Assembly (NCBI GenBank): GCA_963995505.1
Contig: OZ023183.1
Coordinates: 12,644,671-12,708,670 of the forward strand
Source of the DNA: Hypericum androsaemum
Lineage: Eukaryota; Streptophyta; Magnoliopsida; Malpighiales; Hypericaceae
Length of the DNA stretch: 64,000 nt
Reading direction: 5' to 3'
Positions within the stretch are counted from its first letter, which is position 1. Each line of letters opens with the position of its first letter. The translations under genes were made by a program, and so were the position numbers. The notes under the pieces were generated by a model that was given only the letters and a program-made list of their open reading frames with translations, was not told where the DNA came from and searched no databases. Positions 37,425 through 50,200 of the stretch are shown here, piece after piece.

Positions 37425-40400
37425 ATATTAGTCAAATTTAAATTCAAATTTTTTTAAATAAATTCTAAAATTGTATAATTTTGACCAACTCTTATTATTT
37501 TTTAGGGAAATGTGGCTTAAAGCTATATATTAATTAAGTATAACCATACAACGGATGAAAGCAAATTTATGGATATGAAAGTAAAATAAAGAAATACTAG
37601 ACATAAAACAACTAGTGGATACATTGTAAAATTTCCTCATAGACATCATGGAAAAGAAAGAAACCATGACAATGTTCTCAACAACGAGAGTTGAAAGCGT
37701 CTCAAGACAAAACAAATATATCAAACCATTGCTGAACAAAATGGCAGCTTAAACAGATGTCTCCGAAGAGACCTTCTTTATACCCCAGGCATACCTAAAG
37801 AAGGGCCAGTTGAATCCAACCAAGATCGAAATAGCCACGAGCTAGAAAAAGATAGACACTAAGATATGGATAGAGCATAAAACTAAAATGAAAATACATA
37901 AACATAAAAGCAAAGTAAGCATAAAAAGATACATAAAAATGGACAGCAACTCGGAGGGAAGGTCTAGAATGACTAACCCCTCCGGTCACCGTGCGAGAAA
38001 GCGTCTGGCACAGCGTTGGGAGGGCCAGACCGAGAGGTGGAAGACATTGGTGATCCAGCAACGGGCGTAAAAAATAAGTAGGAGGTCGGCTATTGGCAGA
38101 GACTGAAAGATCGACCTCAACTCTAACCGGCGATGGATAGTTGCTGTAGGGGACGAGGAGGAGAAAGGCGGCCGGACGATACTCCCGGGACAGCGAGCTG
38201 GTAAGTGGGAGGCCGAGGAAGCCTAGATCTAAAAGTTGCTAGCTAGAAACATAGAGGTGTTCCCGAAAAAGGAAACCAAGGACTTGAAAAAATGAAGAAC
38301 CTGGAGGGTGGAGTATGGAGTATGGATGTTAGAGAAGGAGAGGAGGAGGAGATGAGGAGGAGGATGAAGGTGGAGAAGATTTTTTGTAATTTTAATTTTG
38401 TAATTTTAATTTGTTATAATTATGAACGCATGATTGTTATTTATTTATTATAATTTATATGTAAACATAAATTGATTATAGATAATATGTGGATGCGAGA
38501 GAAATTAATTATTTATTTGGTGAGTAGATTGGATGAAATTACCAATAAATATAGTTACAAGATTGGATTAGATTGAGTTAAATTAAGTTATATATTGATA
38601 AAAGATAAATTAATTATCTATTTGGTAAGCGATTGGTTCTACTCACCGATAAACATAATCTTAGGATGTACCTTTATCGTTACTTACTTTGTAGTTAATA
38701 AATGCGTGGGCCAGACCACTGCCCTTAATGCTACGGCTACCCCACAACGACTATGTCATCGTTATTCACAAGTATCTTCTTTCTTTAAGCAACATCTATT
38801 GCATTACATTCCAGTATGTATATATATTTATAAATACTAACTCTGAAAAAGTTATATATATATAGGTTAAAGTAATTTTACTACCACGTGGTTTAGCATT
38901 TTGATACATGATTTCTAAATTATCTCTTAGTTGAAGTGACAATCGCTAACCTCCAATTACTTCAATTAACTTCTATATCATATCACATTATCCACTATAT
39001 TCTCGATTTCGTAAGAGTTTAGATTTGAATTCGAGTGCTACCTAATTTGTCCAATTTTCTCTCAAATTAGTGTTCTGGCATCCACATGGATAAAATTAAG
39101 AAGTGTGATGACATCACGATAAAATTATTAGCATGATATGACAAGAGGGATAACGAATTCCGTCAATTTATTATTATGCTTTGTGCCAATATTTGTGATG
39201 TGACACGAGGATTAAATTTACAGTATGACATAGACACGAAAAATAAGTCAAATAATTTAGGTTAGCATATGCCACTTTTATAATCTTATAAAACTTATGT
39301 TACATGATTGAAGAATTTAAAATCACAAGTTAATTAACACAGTTAGTAAAGTAAACTTTAACTAAATAAATATTTCGATCTTTCTAAAATACTATAAAAT
39401 ATGTTCCTACATAACATTGGTGGGCTACACCGTTAACACGTCACCGCCACCGCGGTGGTGATTAATAACGCCAGCCAACCCAAAAGGAAGAACTGAAAAG
39501 TGGGATTCGTGACTTTCCTATGATCCACAAACTTTGAATAAAACATTGGCAAATCTACTGGACGAGGACTAGCCGTGTACAGTAACATCTTCTGGGGTTA
39601 TGTTTAGTCCACATTTAGGTTCAGAATTAAAAGCCACCCATGATTCTTAAATTAGGGTTAGTCGTGTTCGGATATCGTCCAACATCTAGAGAACTTCTGG
39701 TTTTTTTAAAATATCTCGTATTCAGATACCATTACGCTGACTAATTCATATTCTGAGTGGTGAGATTTTTGAAAGGTGGCACCACTCTCCCAACTTGTAT
39801 TTTGCGTCGATGCATTCTCAATAGTTCAAACTCAAGACTTCTTTATTAATTAAAACAATGTCACATTTTTTTCTGTTTCGATATCTTATTAAATCCATTT
39901 TAAAATCAGATTAGTGGTTTGTGCATTACCAACCTGTTTTGTTCCTTTTGAAGTCGATGGGGAATTAAAACTGGGCAACGAAAATATGTACAAGAAACAG
40001 TTTGCAACACTTTTCTTTCCCTTTTAAAAAAAAAATTTTCACGGTGAGAAGGAGGCTAGAGACTTTTGAGGCAAACCCACAATTCTAAATTAGTTAGTTT
40101 CTATATACTTTTTATAACTCTATTCAACTCTTACCTTTATTACATATTTATGCATTATCGACATTAGGACTACTATATTCACATGATTTCGAACTCGATA
40201 TCGTTTAGAAAAACTAAATCGCATTAGTTTATGTGGTGGTTGTTGTTGGTAGAAGATATTAACCGTTAATAATAAGACCTAAAGAAATCGATGTTCATAA
40301 ATGAGAAATCACAATGCACATGCTGGCTGGCTCAGTAATATTAGAGCGCGCAACGCATCGATGACTCCCTCGGTTTCTCTCTTCAACTTGTAAACGCCCC

Positions 40401-40760
40401 TTTCCCAAGAAATACATTCGTCGTCCTATTTTTAGTTAAGAAAATATATTCACAATGCCGCTAGTTTCTTTGTCCCATTCGAACCAGACTTTTTGGACTG
40501 TACGTGATCTTTTTTAAGCTCTTATACCACTTTCAAGACTTATTTTAGGCGAGTCTCCTAATATTATTTATATATTTTTAAGATTCGAACTAAATATTTT
40601 TTAAATAAATTTAAGTGATTTACTAATATTAACTCTGCTTCTCGTATAGGTACAAGTATGTTTGCCCACAAGTGAAATGGTGTAATTCTTTGGTGGGAAC
40701 CAGACACCTAACTACCCTACTAACTAGTAACTGCATGGATGATATGCACCGAATATTATT
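37425..40760. other. non-coding part of duplication unit 2
   Basis: Counterpart of 23.4-26.8 kb with scattered substitutions and small indels. It includes a 14-bp block at about 37769-37782 absent from unit 1, and a missing stretch near 40430 relative to unit 1. No gene seen. Confidence 0.4.
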
Positions 40761-41360
40761 GTTTTTAAAACCGACCCGGAAGGTGACCCGGAATTCTCAA
40801 AATTTTTGGTTTGACCGATCTGACCGGTTGGACCACCGGTCCAACTGGAACTTCTATTATATATTAATATTATTAAATAAAGTTTGATAAATTTAATTTA
40901 GAGTAAAAAAATATAAAATACCAAATAATTTCACATATTTAGCAACTTTGTTATACAATTTATCCAAATAAAGTCTTCAAAAATGAATTAAACAAGTCTA
41001 GAAGTACAAGAAGATGATTATACAAGTTTTTTTGTTCGACATATTAGTCCAATTCGTTTAACTTAGTTGACATATTATCGAGAATTGTTAAAAATATAAG
41101 TTTGTTGTGATTCAAAAGTGATATATACACTTCGAGAATGGAGGTTGAGATTTTGTTTCTAAACTAAATCCGATAAAATAAAAAAAAACAAACACAAAAT
41201 TTTCTAATCCGGGCGAACCGGTTCACCCGGAAGCATCTGACCAGGTGGTCCGACCAAATTTTAGCTGGTCGAACCGCATTCTGGGTATTATGTAAAAATC
41301 GACCCGGATTTGGTCCCGGATAGCGGTCGGACCGATGGTCGGACCGTAGTTTTTAATACG
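40761..41360. mobile_element. MITE with GTTTTTAAAAC ends, copy 2
   Basis: Duplicate of the MITE at about 26.8 kb. The right end is altered to GTAGTTTTTAATACG, and an extra GGTCGGACCG-type unit lies near 41325-41345. Confidence 0.55.
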
Positions 41361-41395
41361 TTGCCAAATAATGTACGACCGTAGTTTTTAATACA

Positions 41396-41995
41396 TTCAA
41401 CAGAGGACGACCTTCTAAGCTTTATTGGTCACTGACAATAATTAATACGGTGAGATCCAAACAAAAGAACTCGTGTCCGTCTAAATCCAGTCCATGTCGA
41501 TATGGATGGAAGTCGTGAGCTTGCTCATGTACACGTGGGTATGTTCCTTGCTCATGGATGGAAGTTGGAACAGTACGCACAGGAGTTTGATTTAGTTGGT
41601 TTGGAGGTATAGATTTCGGTGAGTTTAGATCTCTCAAGAATTTTTTTTTTTTGTCAGTTTGGTTTGTTGTCTTAGATATTTTTTGAATTTTTTGTTGTTG
41701 TTCTTGATGTCCTTGGTTGTGTTATTGATTTTGGTTAGTTTGATTTTATTTTTTGGTTGGTTTTTAGTTGTTGGTATTTTTGGTCAAATGTTAAAGAAGA
41801 TAAATTTTTTATTTTTTGTTTAAGGGTATTTTGGTCATTTCCATGACCAAAAATGAAAAAAAGAGCCGATGACTTCAGCCAGGGACCTGAGAGTCTATTA
41901 TCATCAAAACTTAGGGACGAGACAATCATTTTTCAAAAGTCAGGGACCCTAAAGGGAGGGTGACCAAAGGTCAGGGACGTGAGGGTAATTTGCCC
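41396..41995. mobile_element. half-deleted Mutator-type element
   Basis: Only the right part of the element seen complete in unit 1 remains; the left arm and 0.7 kb in total are gone. The right terminus and its 9-bp duplication TTAAATTAA (41996-42004) are intact. The deletion joint at 41381-41395 carries 15 bp of filler that repeats sequence 35 bp upstream. Lacking one terminus, it should be immobile. Confidence 0.85.
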
Positions 41996-42185
41996 TTAAA
42001 TTAATTAGCATGAAACTTGTCTCTTGGTTAATTACAATTTTCTTCTAAATAAAAGGCTAATTACAATTTTGAATTATCCCTTAAAAATTAGAAGTCTGAA
42101 CATGAGGATACAACTGTTATAGCTTTTGGTGTTTTAGGAATAAAATTTTAAAAAAATGTTCTATCTTTTAGCTTTTTGTGTTTAG

Positions 42186-43169
42186 ATATGTCTCTTTAAC
42201 ATTCCAAATGGATATATCTCTTGCGCATGGTTTGATGAATCACTTCATTTCATCTAAATAGAAAAGTGCAGTATATACTCATCCCACTTCTTTCTTTCAT
42301 ACTTTCCACTTTACAAATTATTTTAATTATAGTTCTAGAGATTAGAATCTAAGAGTTGCTATTTCCATTTTTAGTTTTAGGATAATCTTAAAAGTATACT
42401 TATCCAAACTCATCAAAACTAACTAATGAGAAAAAAATTCCGAACGACATTTGACACAGTAGTATTTGACGAAAGTCCATGATTAAAATCTTACAAGATG
42501 CAATTCTTAATGTATAAATTTATTTTTTTAAAAACTAAAGAGAAAAAATAACCACTAAAAGGAGAAAATTTTGCCAATTGGACCAAGTTTCATCTCTACT
42601 TTCCGCTATAGTAAAATGTGTCAAAATCAATGAGAGAAAATTTCGCAACCATTTTTTGTCCTATTGAATTCGAAACTAAATGCAGCAAATATCTGACAAA
42701 TTAAATGTTTTGAAAATGAGAGCGATGCGAATTGCGACCAATATGGCTCAGACAACCGGCAAATTAACCGATTCATTGGCAGAGTATGGGCCCATCCCCC
42801 AACTCCGAGGAGCGGTGGACCAGATCGAGGACAATAAGAGATCGCTATTTCTGGTCTTTCCGGACAGAAATTTATGATTGTTCGAAAAACAGAGATTTAC
42901 TTGTCGAAGAAAAGAGAAGACAACAGATCTTACCACATGGGAAGAGGACAAGGTCCCAAATTCTGCCAGAAATAGCACATACAATCGGTCCTCTTAGCCT
43001 CTAGCACATTCATTATATAGAACTTGGTACCATGATAAACCCTAATTGATGTAACGAACCCGGAATCCGTTTACGTTTATATCTCTATGTACTTTTTAGA
43101 TCCATTTACCCAAAATGTCGCACATGATAAACCCACCACACACAGCATCAAGCTCCTCGCGGTTCACAC
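42186..43169. other. intergenic and probable 3' region of the SelK-like gene
   Basis: No separate gene supported. The stretch 42680-43000 has short frames on both strands without motifs. It could be part of a 3' untranslated region or a decayed gene fragment. Confidence 0.4.
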
Positions 43170-44772
43170 TCAGCCGCAGCAGGATCCACACGCGGGCAAG
43201 GAACCTGAAAGAGCATAAGAAGAATGACACGACTTATTAAAAACTGTATTAGGATCCACCAGATCAACTTCTAAATAGGCTTACTGTGGTCAATCCCTCG
43301 AACATTGTCCAACCCGCGAGGGGGACCACGTCTTCCACCACCATACGGGCCGCCTCCAGGACCTCCTGGGCCATCATCCCATTTCTTTCCAGCGGATCCC
43401 TTCCTGTAAGTGTTCGACTTCTCCATCTACAGCACAAGAGGAGGCAGAAGAACCAACTTACAAATACATATAATACGAATTAACAACAACACACTTAATT
43501 GGTATCCAATAGCATACCGAGAACATAGTGCTGAAGAACACGCCAATCAGATTCACAATCGCCCAGAAGAAATCAGTAACTGTTTTTAGCCTCCACAAGG
43601 ACCGGTTCGATTTCACAACACCTGAAAAAGGTTTGCGAGAAAACCGGATTGTCCCTTCATCCAATATGATCATTATACTCATTCTCGTGGCCATATGGAA
43701 AACAAAGGACCTGAATCGTTGCCAGACTGACACTCATTCAACACAATCAACGGGTTCCAAGGAAAAAGACTAGGCCCAATTGTTTCATCAGAAAATATTT
43801 TGCAGGTTCAAACTGCTTCACTATGGTCAGAACATGCAACAGGTAGAATCCTACGAGTTACGGAAATCCACAAGTAGCCGGGAATCCTTGCAAGAAACGA
43901 ATCCAAGTGCAGTTAACAAAGAGAAATTGAGGGAGAAAGAAATTTGGTAGGGAGAGAGTGTGTCAAAAGACTTGACTAATTCATAATGAATAACCAAATC
44001 AAACAGTAGCTTACATAATTTAGACTCCTTCCAACGGAGTTAACAACTACCCACTAACATCACTTTACTTCCACTAATGCACTAACCTAACCATTTCCTT
44101 TTCTTACGCCCACGTCAACCTGCAACGTGAACTTAGGGAAAACAACTAACTAACAGCTATTGGAAGCTAATTGCAGGTCAGCTAATGAGTCAGCATACGA
44201 ATCCCACCTTCGTGACTGCAGTTACCTCCGCCTCGACTACCAGCTCGTCTGTATTTCCCACGCTACAAAACAACTTCCCAGAAGTCGTTTCTAGACAAAA
44301 TGAGGATTAATAATACTGTATTGGTGTGTTGGGATCAATCAAATTCAAGGGACGAATACGCCTTCATCCTAAATCGAACCGACTCGAAATCCTCTTCCTC
44401 CTCCTCCTAGAAACAATCAATTACAAGCTTAAAACAACGAGCTCCCCTACTAAGGTATTGATTGGTATGTGTGGATCATTCATGCATAAACCCCCATTAC
44501 CAACAGAACTTAACCACGAGATTCATCTTGGCAAACCACTCCAAAATTACAAAAATACCCATCCCTAGAAACCCTAACCACTCGACATTCAATCAATTAA
44601 GAAACAGAAAACCGAAAGGTTCTAAGAAATTAACGTTTATCCCAAGCAACGAGCGGGAAACCGTTAATTGATCTAAGCTCCACGGTACAAATTGAAATTA
44701 TGACAACGAAGTCTCGGGAAAAAAATAACAAAAAAGAGGGGAAATTAACCGACCTCGCTCGACGTACGCCAT
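43170..44772 (-). CDS. SELENOK: selenoprotein K-like ER membrane protein (Cys form)
   Basis: Small single-pass ER membrane protein of the SelK/SelG family, tied in animals to ER-associated degradation and protein palmitoylation. Exons in transcript order: 44772-44754, 43621-43518, 43426-43285, 43204-43170; all junctions are GT-AG and the join gives 99 residues. Order of parts: MAYVERG N-terminus, a hydrophobic segment at about 23-41 (FFWAIVNLIGVFFSTMF), a basic Gly/Pro/Arg-rich linker (about 50-80) and the conserved end LDNVRGIDHSSLPACGSCCG. Animal SelK has selenocysteine near the C-terminus; here Cys94, Cys97 and Cys98 end in a normal TGA stop after Gly99, as expected for land plants, which lack Sec insertion. 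The first exon encodes only six residues plus one base, so automatic gene callers may miss it. Function in plants is inferred from the family. Confidence 0.9.
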
Positions 44773-44835
44773 TTGATTAGGGGTCTCTCTGATCTCAATC
44801 CCTTCTTTTCTGGAATTCTCCGTTTGTAAACAGGG

Positions 44836-44979
44836 GGGAGAGAGAGAGAGAGAGGGGGGGCTTCTAAGTCTTGAGCCGATGACCCACGTGGCACTAGCTT
44901 ATTGGTTATGGTGATGTGGAACAAGACGCGGTTTGTTTTGGATGGACCGCCACCGGTTTGGGTGGGCTAATTTAGCCCA
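44836..44979 (-). promoter_or_regulatory. SelK-like gene promoter/leader motifs
   Basis: A (GA)n run at about 44838-44860 reads as a CT-rich leader on the minus strand, common in plant 5' UTRs. Upstream are a CACGTG G-box (44885-44890) and two TGGGCT/AGCCCA site II motifs (44963-44968 and 44974-44979), typical of housekeeping promoters bound by TCP factors. The positions are read directly; the function is inferred. Confidence 0.5.
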
Positions 44980-45936
44980 AACATAGCATCCGGGGCCCGT
45001 TAAATTTATTTTCTCAAGCGAATAAAAATAGAAATACGAGAAAAATAAATACCCTAGGAGTACATATAATATGTACATTTTCAGACTTTTTAATCATAGT
45101 ATATAACTATATATGACGGAGGTAAGTTACTATATGACCACGGAAATAAAAAAAATTCCATTTTTAATATAGTGTAGAGAATAAGAGACTTTTTGGTATG
45201 GAAGGTTTCGATCCCAAACCTGCGGGAGTGGATTGAGCGGGGATTAAAGAAATCTTGTCCATAGGTAGGGACTAGATTTTGGGCCATCAGATTAATTTGT
45301 AAAAAAAAATCTTCAAATCTGATGGTCAATAACCAATCAGGGGCATTTTTGACTTTTTTACACAAGAAAGATACCCAACTAATACTCCCAGGAAAAAAAG
45401 ATACCAATTAATACCAATTAAACACAACCCACCATCTCCCACGTCTCTGCCTCTTCTTCTTCTTCTTCTTATCTCTCTCCCTCTCTGTTTTCCAAATACC
45501 AATTCATATCATCAAAAATCAATTTTCCTTCCCTACCCACTTAATTATAAACCCAGATCATCCAAAATATATTTTCCCGTTGGAGTCGCGGCCTGTACAA
45601 GGAGGATCCGCATCGGCTTCTTGAGGTTTGTTCGCGATGACGACGGCAGGAGGTTTGTTAGCCATGGCGACGGTGGGGGTTTTGTTGTCGATGGCGATGA
45701 CGACGGCGACGGCGGTAAGCTCTATGCCTCCTCCAACTCGATTCCTCCTCGACTTGCACAAGCTTCGTGAAGAACCTCATATTTGCTCCAAGGCTCCTCC
45801 AAGTCAGATTTGCCTTCACCGCCTTCGTTTTCGAGTTGAGTAGTTCGTTGTGCCCTCCCGCTCTCGTCCAAATCTCCACGTTTGTCGCTGGGCTTTGGCT
45901 CCTTCACGCTCGCCCAGGGGCTTTGGTTTGTGTCTG
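44980..45936. other. intergenic
   Basis: No gene supported. It contains a small inverted repeat (CCATCAGATT...AATCTGATGG at about 45284-45325), a CTT/CT-rich tract (45450-45490) and a GACGGCG-rich low-complexity stretch (45636-45720) that gives short spurious frames on both strands. Confidence 0.4.
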
Positions 45937-46495
45937 TGTTGATATTAGTTTTAATGTGTATGGATATTGGTTAAAAGTTGTATGGATATTGGTTTAAAGG
46001 TGTAGCAAAATTGGTTTTGAGATGTAAAGGATATTGGTTTTAAGGTGTAGTGATATTGGTTTTTAGCTGTGTTGATATTGGTTTTCAGTTGTATAGATAT
46101 TGATTTTTAGCTTAATGGTATTGGTTTTTTGTTGTAGGGATATTGGTTTTCGAATGTAGTGACATTGGTTTTCGAATGTAGTGATATTGGTTTTCGAATG
46201 TGTATTGTTATTGGTTTTAGTTTGTAATGATATTGGTTTTCGAACATAGTGATATTAATTTTGAATGTGGTGATATATTGGTTTTCGAATGTGGTGATAT
46301 TGGTTTCCGAACATCGTGATATTGTTTTCCGAACATAGTGATATCGGTTTTTTGAGGTAGTGATATTGGTTTCCGAAGATAGTGATATTGATTTCCGAAA
46401 GTACTGATATTGGTTTCCGAACGTAGTGATATTTGTTTCCGAACGTAGTGATATTGGTTTCCGAACGCAGTGATATTAGTTTTCTATTGAATTTT
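45937..46495 (+). repeat. 22-bp minisatellite, GATATTGGTTTCCGAACGTAGT type
   Basis: About two dozen imperfect units with consensus GTGATATTGGTTTYCGAAYG. The left units are more degenerate (TGTATGGATATTGGTTTAAA); those on the right are more regular. The array ends sharply near TTTTCTATTGAATTTTT. No coding frame. Confidence 0.85.
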
Positions 46496-47221
46496 TATTA
46501 TTTGGTTCTTTGAGTTTATTAAAAAAAAGGTAGCTGGTAGGGTTTTTGAAGTTCACAATAATTTAAAGAGAAAGAAAGAGTCCCTTCCTTTTTTCACGTG
46601 AGATTGGTTTAAATTTTTTTTACTTTTTTAGTCTTTCCATAAAAAGTGTGTCAGCTAATTTTCCATCTCCCTTTTTGTTTCTATTAGTTTTCCAATCTTA
46701 TCTTTAATTATTTTATTAATACCTAGATTGCCACAATCCTCCTTTTAGTCTCCAAACTTGCCTAATCTATTCAGTTGGCGAAAATGTTGGGAGTAACCGT
46801 GTATAATAATTTTATTATACTTTTTCTAACATAAGTTTTTATACAATTCAAGTGTAAAAACTCTAAATCCAAAACTTTGGTTTCCTGATTCTCTTCAAAA
46901 GTCAGTTCTCCTAAGAAAATAAAGTTTCAATGTGATGCTAAAGAGGGAGAAGACATAGCCACAGAAGTTGTGATCAGATTTCCTTTCGATATATTTCGTG
47001 GCCCGGGTGAACAGAGATCATGCCTTTGAAGGGATAAGCTGCCCAAAAGCACTCAATAGACAAATTGGAAGATCTAGCGACCCTTTAGCATAAGTTTTCT
47101 CGAGGCGTTTCTAGCGCTAATCATCATCAAACATTTCATGTACGGTATCTGTTTGGCCGACCATCGTTACAACGAGAAGGGAACACGAGGAGAGCGCTTC
47201 GAGACTTGGCTCTGATGCACA
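46496..47221. other. intergenic and cyclin L 3' flank
   Basis: AT-rich. The last ~250 bp before 47222 are likely the 3' untranslated region of the cyclin gene on the minus strand. Nothing else seen. Confidence 0.4.
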
Positions 47222-50200
47222 TCAGTGGTGCCTATAGCGATCCTTCTCCCTTGACGGATACGAGGAACCGTGGTAGTCACGATCTGTGGCGCAGAAAAAA
47301 TGGTTTGAGAGGACAAACCAATTGGCAAAATAGGAAACAGAACACGGAAAGTAAATAACTGAACGAGAATATGGGCAGTGAAACAAGTGTACCTCGTGAA
47401 GAGTGGGGTCTTGGCCTCTCCGATTGTCCTGCAATTGCGAATAGGCGGCAGCACGATCAGAATGCCGTTTTACATATATAAAACAAATGCGGCTTAGCAT
47501 ATTCTGCGGAACCAAAACGATAAGGCACACACCTGAATCTTTTCTGTCCTTAGAACGATGACCTCGATCCTTGGCCCTCTCTTTTTCCCTTTCACTCTCA
47601 TCGCGCTCTCTTTCCCTATCAGAGTCTCGGCCCCTGTCACGCTCGGACCTAACTCTAACCCGATCCCTCTCTCTATCCCTGTCTCTGTCTCTGTCCTTGA
47701 TCCTCTCTCCACTTCCTTCTGCTCGCTGTTCTGATTTAGATCTTGAAATGGGCTCTTGTCTTCCCTCTCCTTCCAAAGGCCTGGATTCATCGTCACTTTT
47801 CTTTGAATCTTTAAGCTTGTCAACAGCAACTTTTATGGTGATCCCTTTCTCAACACTAACGACCGTTGGAGTTCCTTTTGAAACACTAGCATCACTATTA
47901 GTTGGTGGACTTGCCTGAGGAACTTCCTGAAGTAATAACAGATTAACAATGAAACACATATTTGAGATAGCAACTTCTACAGCTTGTCAACACGTGCCTT
48001 ATGAACATAAACAAATCTTCATCAAAAAGAAAATAAATAACGAAAAAAAAATGTGTTGCATTCAAACTATAGATATATAGAGCATGTCAGCCACACCCTT
48101 GACGGCAGTTCAATTACTAAAAACAGCCATCTTTAGTATCCGCATTCCGAATTCTTCCACATAACCAAGTGACAACTCTAGAAATGAAGGCAGCAAGAAT
48201 TTTTTGGAGTCAATCTAAAAGAATTTGTAAGAGACAAATGTGAAGTACCTTTGGCGTTTGCGAATCAGAAGGCTTGCTAGAAAATGAAAAATCCCCATCC
48301 TTGCAAACTGATATATACTGTGCCTTTGGAAGACTGTACAGGTGAGCAAGAACTCTACAAACTTCATCAATACCAGATTTCTCTGCATCAAATGCCCTCC
48401 ACCATGGTGGGCTTTCTGGAAGGGGTAGCTGGAACCTTCTAGCAGCAGCATATACAACTCCACAAGCAACAACCTCACTCTTGAAGCGAACACACAATGT
48501 TGACCGCAAACTGTTTCAAACAAGTTCACAAAGACGAAAAGATTTAGATCCATGGACTATAAATTAAAATTATGGAGGAGGAGTTGTCATTCATTCACAT
48601 TGACATTGGCATTGAAAGAATAATTTTGGCAGTAAGAACTGGCAGACAAACAACAATAAGACCAGGTAATATACTTTTTTGGTCGGTAATAGGCAGCAAA
48701 ACATTGGCCAAAATATTGCCTCTAATAAATGCATTAAGAAGAAAAAAATGAAGAAGGGAAGACGGCAAACCCGAAAGATAAGTAATGCATACTCCAAATC
48801 CAATTACAGCATCATTAAATAGGCAGTAAAACATTGGCCAACTTAATCTAGTACAACTGAATTCTGTACCCTTAGTTTCGCTAGATGATACTTAGTCAAA
48901 GGTTGCACTTGGACATGAAGATTAAGCTTAGTTTCTAATTTAGATGGACACCCATACTATAGTGCACGTAAATGACAAGAAACCAAAAGCTCTGAATGAA
49001 CAGGCATCGGTCCAATAAGCACCTGTCATTTGCTAGATTCCAAGCTTCTTGTCTCAATTCTGGAGGAGCAGCAAGTGTCGCCAGGTAATTAGATATAAAT
49101 TTATGAGGATGCTCGACATGACAAACAAAACCCATCTCCTTCAAAATATGCCTCTCAGTTCTGCTCAGTTCGAGTTTCAACTCTGCATATTTCTGTTTAA
49201 TCAAGACACAATTATTCAGACAGAATGGTACATACAGATTGTCAACAGAAAACCAACCAACTCTGTGCTTGAATTGATAAATAACATATAACAGCATTTA
49301 TTTAGACCTATCTACGCATGGGACTTGAATCTAACCTTGGAATTCAAGTCTAAGAACTCAATTGGCAAGTTCTCCCTCCGACACTCCATTCTATGGAAGA
49401 CAATAATAACTTGCCTTGCCTTTCTGGGACTCTCTTCTAGCTTAGATGCAAGCCATACACAACTTGCTGCAACTTTCTGCTAGGCACAATTGGATTAAAA
49501 ATAATCAGATATAGAAAAAAAAGACGAGACTAAGGCAAACAAACAAAAACAAAGATGAACTACATTCAATTATATCAGTTGAGAGATAATCTTAGGTCAA
49601 TTTTTTCCGGGAAACAGACAGAACCACCATATCCAACAAACTTGTATTTTCGATACAAGCATGATAGTCCCAGCAAGTTGAGTCTATTGAAACAGATTTC
49701 TAGTTCTCATGCTTCCAACCCAAAAGCAAAATACAAGCTCTACAGAGACATAACAAAACAAACAAGGAAAAAAGAGAGGACAAAGAGCAAATAAACACAA
49801 TCCTCTCTGACTTTACCCCAAGCTTAATCGGACCTCAATGCAGAAGAAGGACGCTCCGTGAGCGAGTAAACTTGTTAACACTTCCATTCATCTAAACTAA
49901 TGGAAATTGTACCAGCACCAAATTAAAAAATTTAACAGAAACATTACATTGATTCCAGAAACGCTTAGGAGCAGGAACCTCAATAAACTATATTACGGGA
50001 GACGCTATGCTCGAGGAAAAATATCGAGTACGCCTACTGTACACAACCCCAAAAGAGCATAGCATATGGCGCATTTTATCGCAATCCAACGCTAAGCAAC
50101 ATGAATCAAAGAGAGAACGAACGGAGTAAAACCTTAACGTTGAAGCGGGCAAATGACTTCTTGCAGTAGAACCGGTGGAACAGAACCTGTCCCGTAGCCA

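Larger units (their letters stand above)
28882..42185. repeat. tandem segmental duplication, unit 2 (13.3 kb)
   Basis: Direct copy of 14877-28880. It ends at the same base as unit 1 (TTTGTGTTTAG at 42185), after which the sequence is unrelated. It is about 0.7 kb shorter because 731 bp of unit 1 (27366-28096) are absent. Divergence from unit 1 is uneven: near 4% in the first 250 bp, nil visible over about 6.2 kb around FLS, then around 1-3% in the distal half. Confidence 0.97.

Noticed and set aside
45937..46495. Regular repeats considered as a CRISPR array
   Set aside because: Units are contiguous without unique spacers and the host is a plant; it is a minisatellite.
47571..47918. Ser/Leu-rich frame on the plus strand
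   Set aside because: Antisense of the Arg/Asp-rich exon of cyclin L.
47222..47959. 245-codon continuous minus-strand frame at the cyclin L 3' end
   Set aside because: Reads through introns. Splicing at GT-AG sites restores the conserved cyclin L tail, whereas the continuous frame does not.
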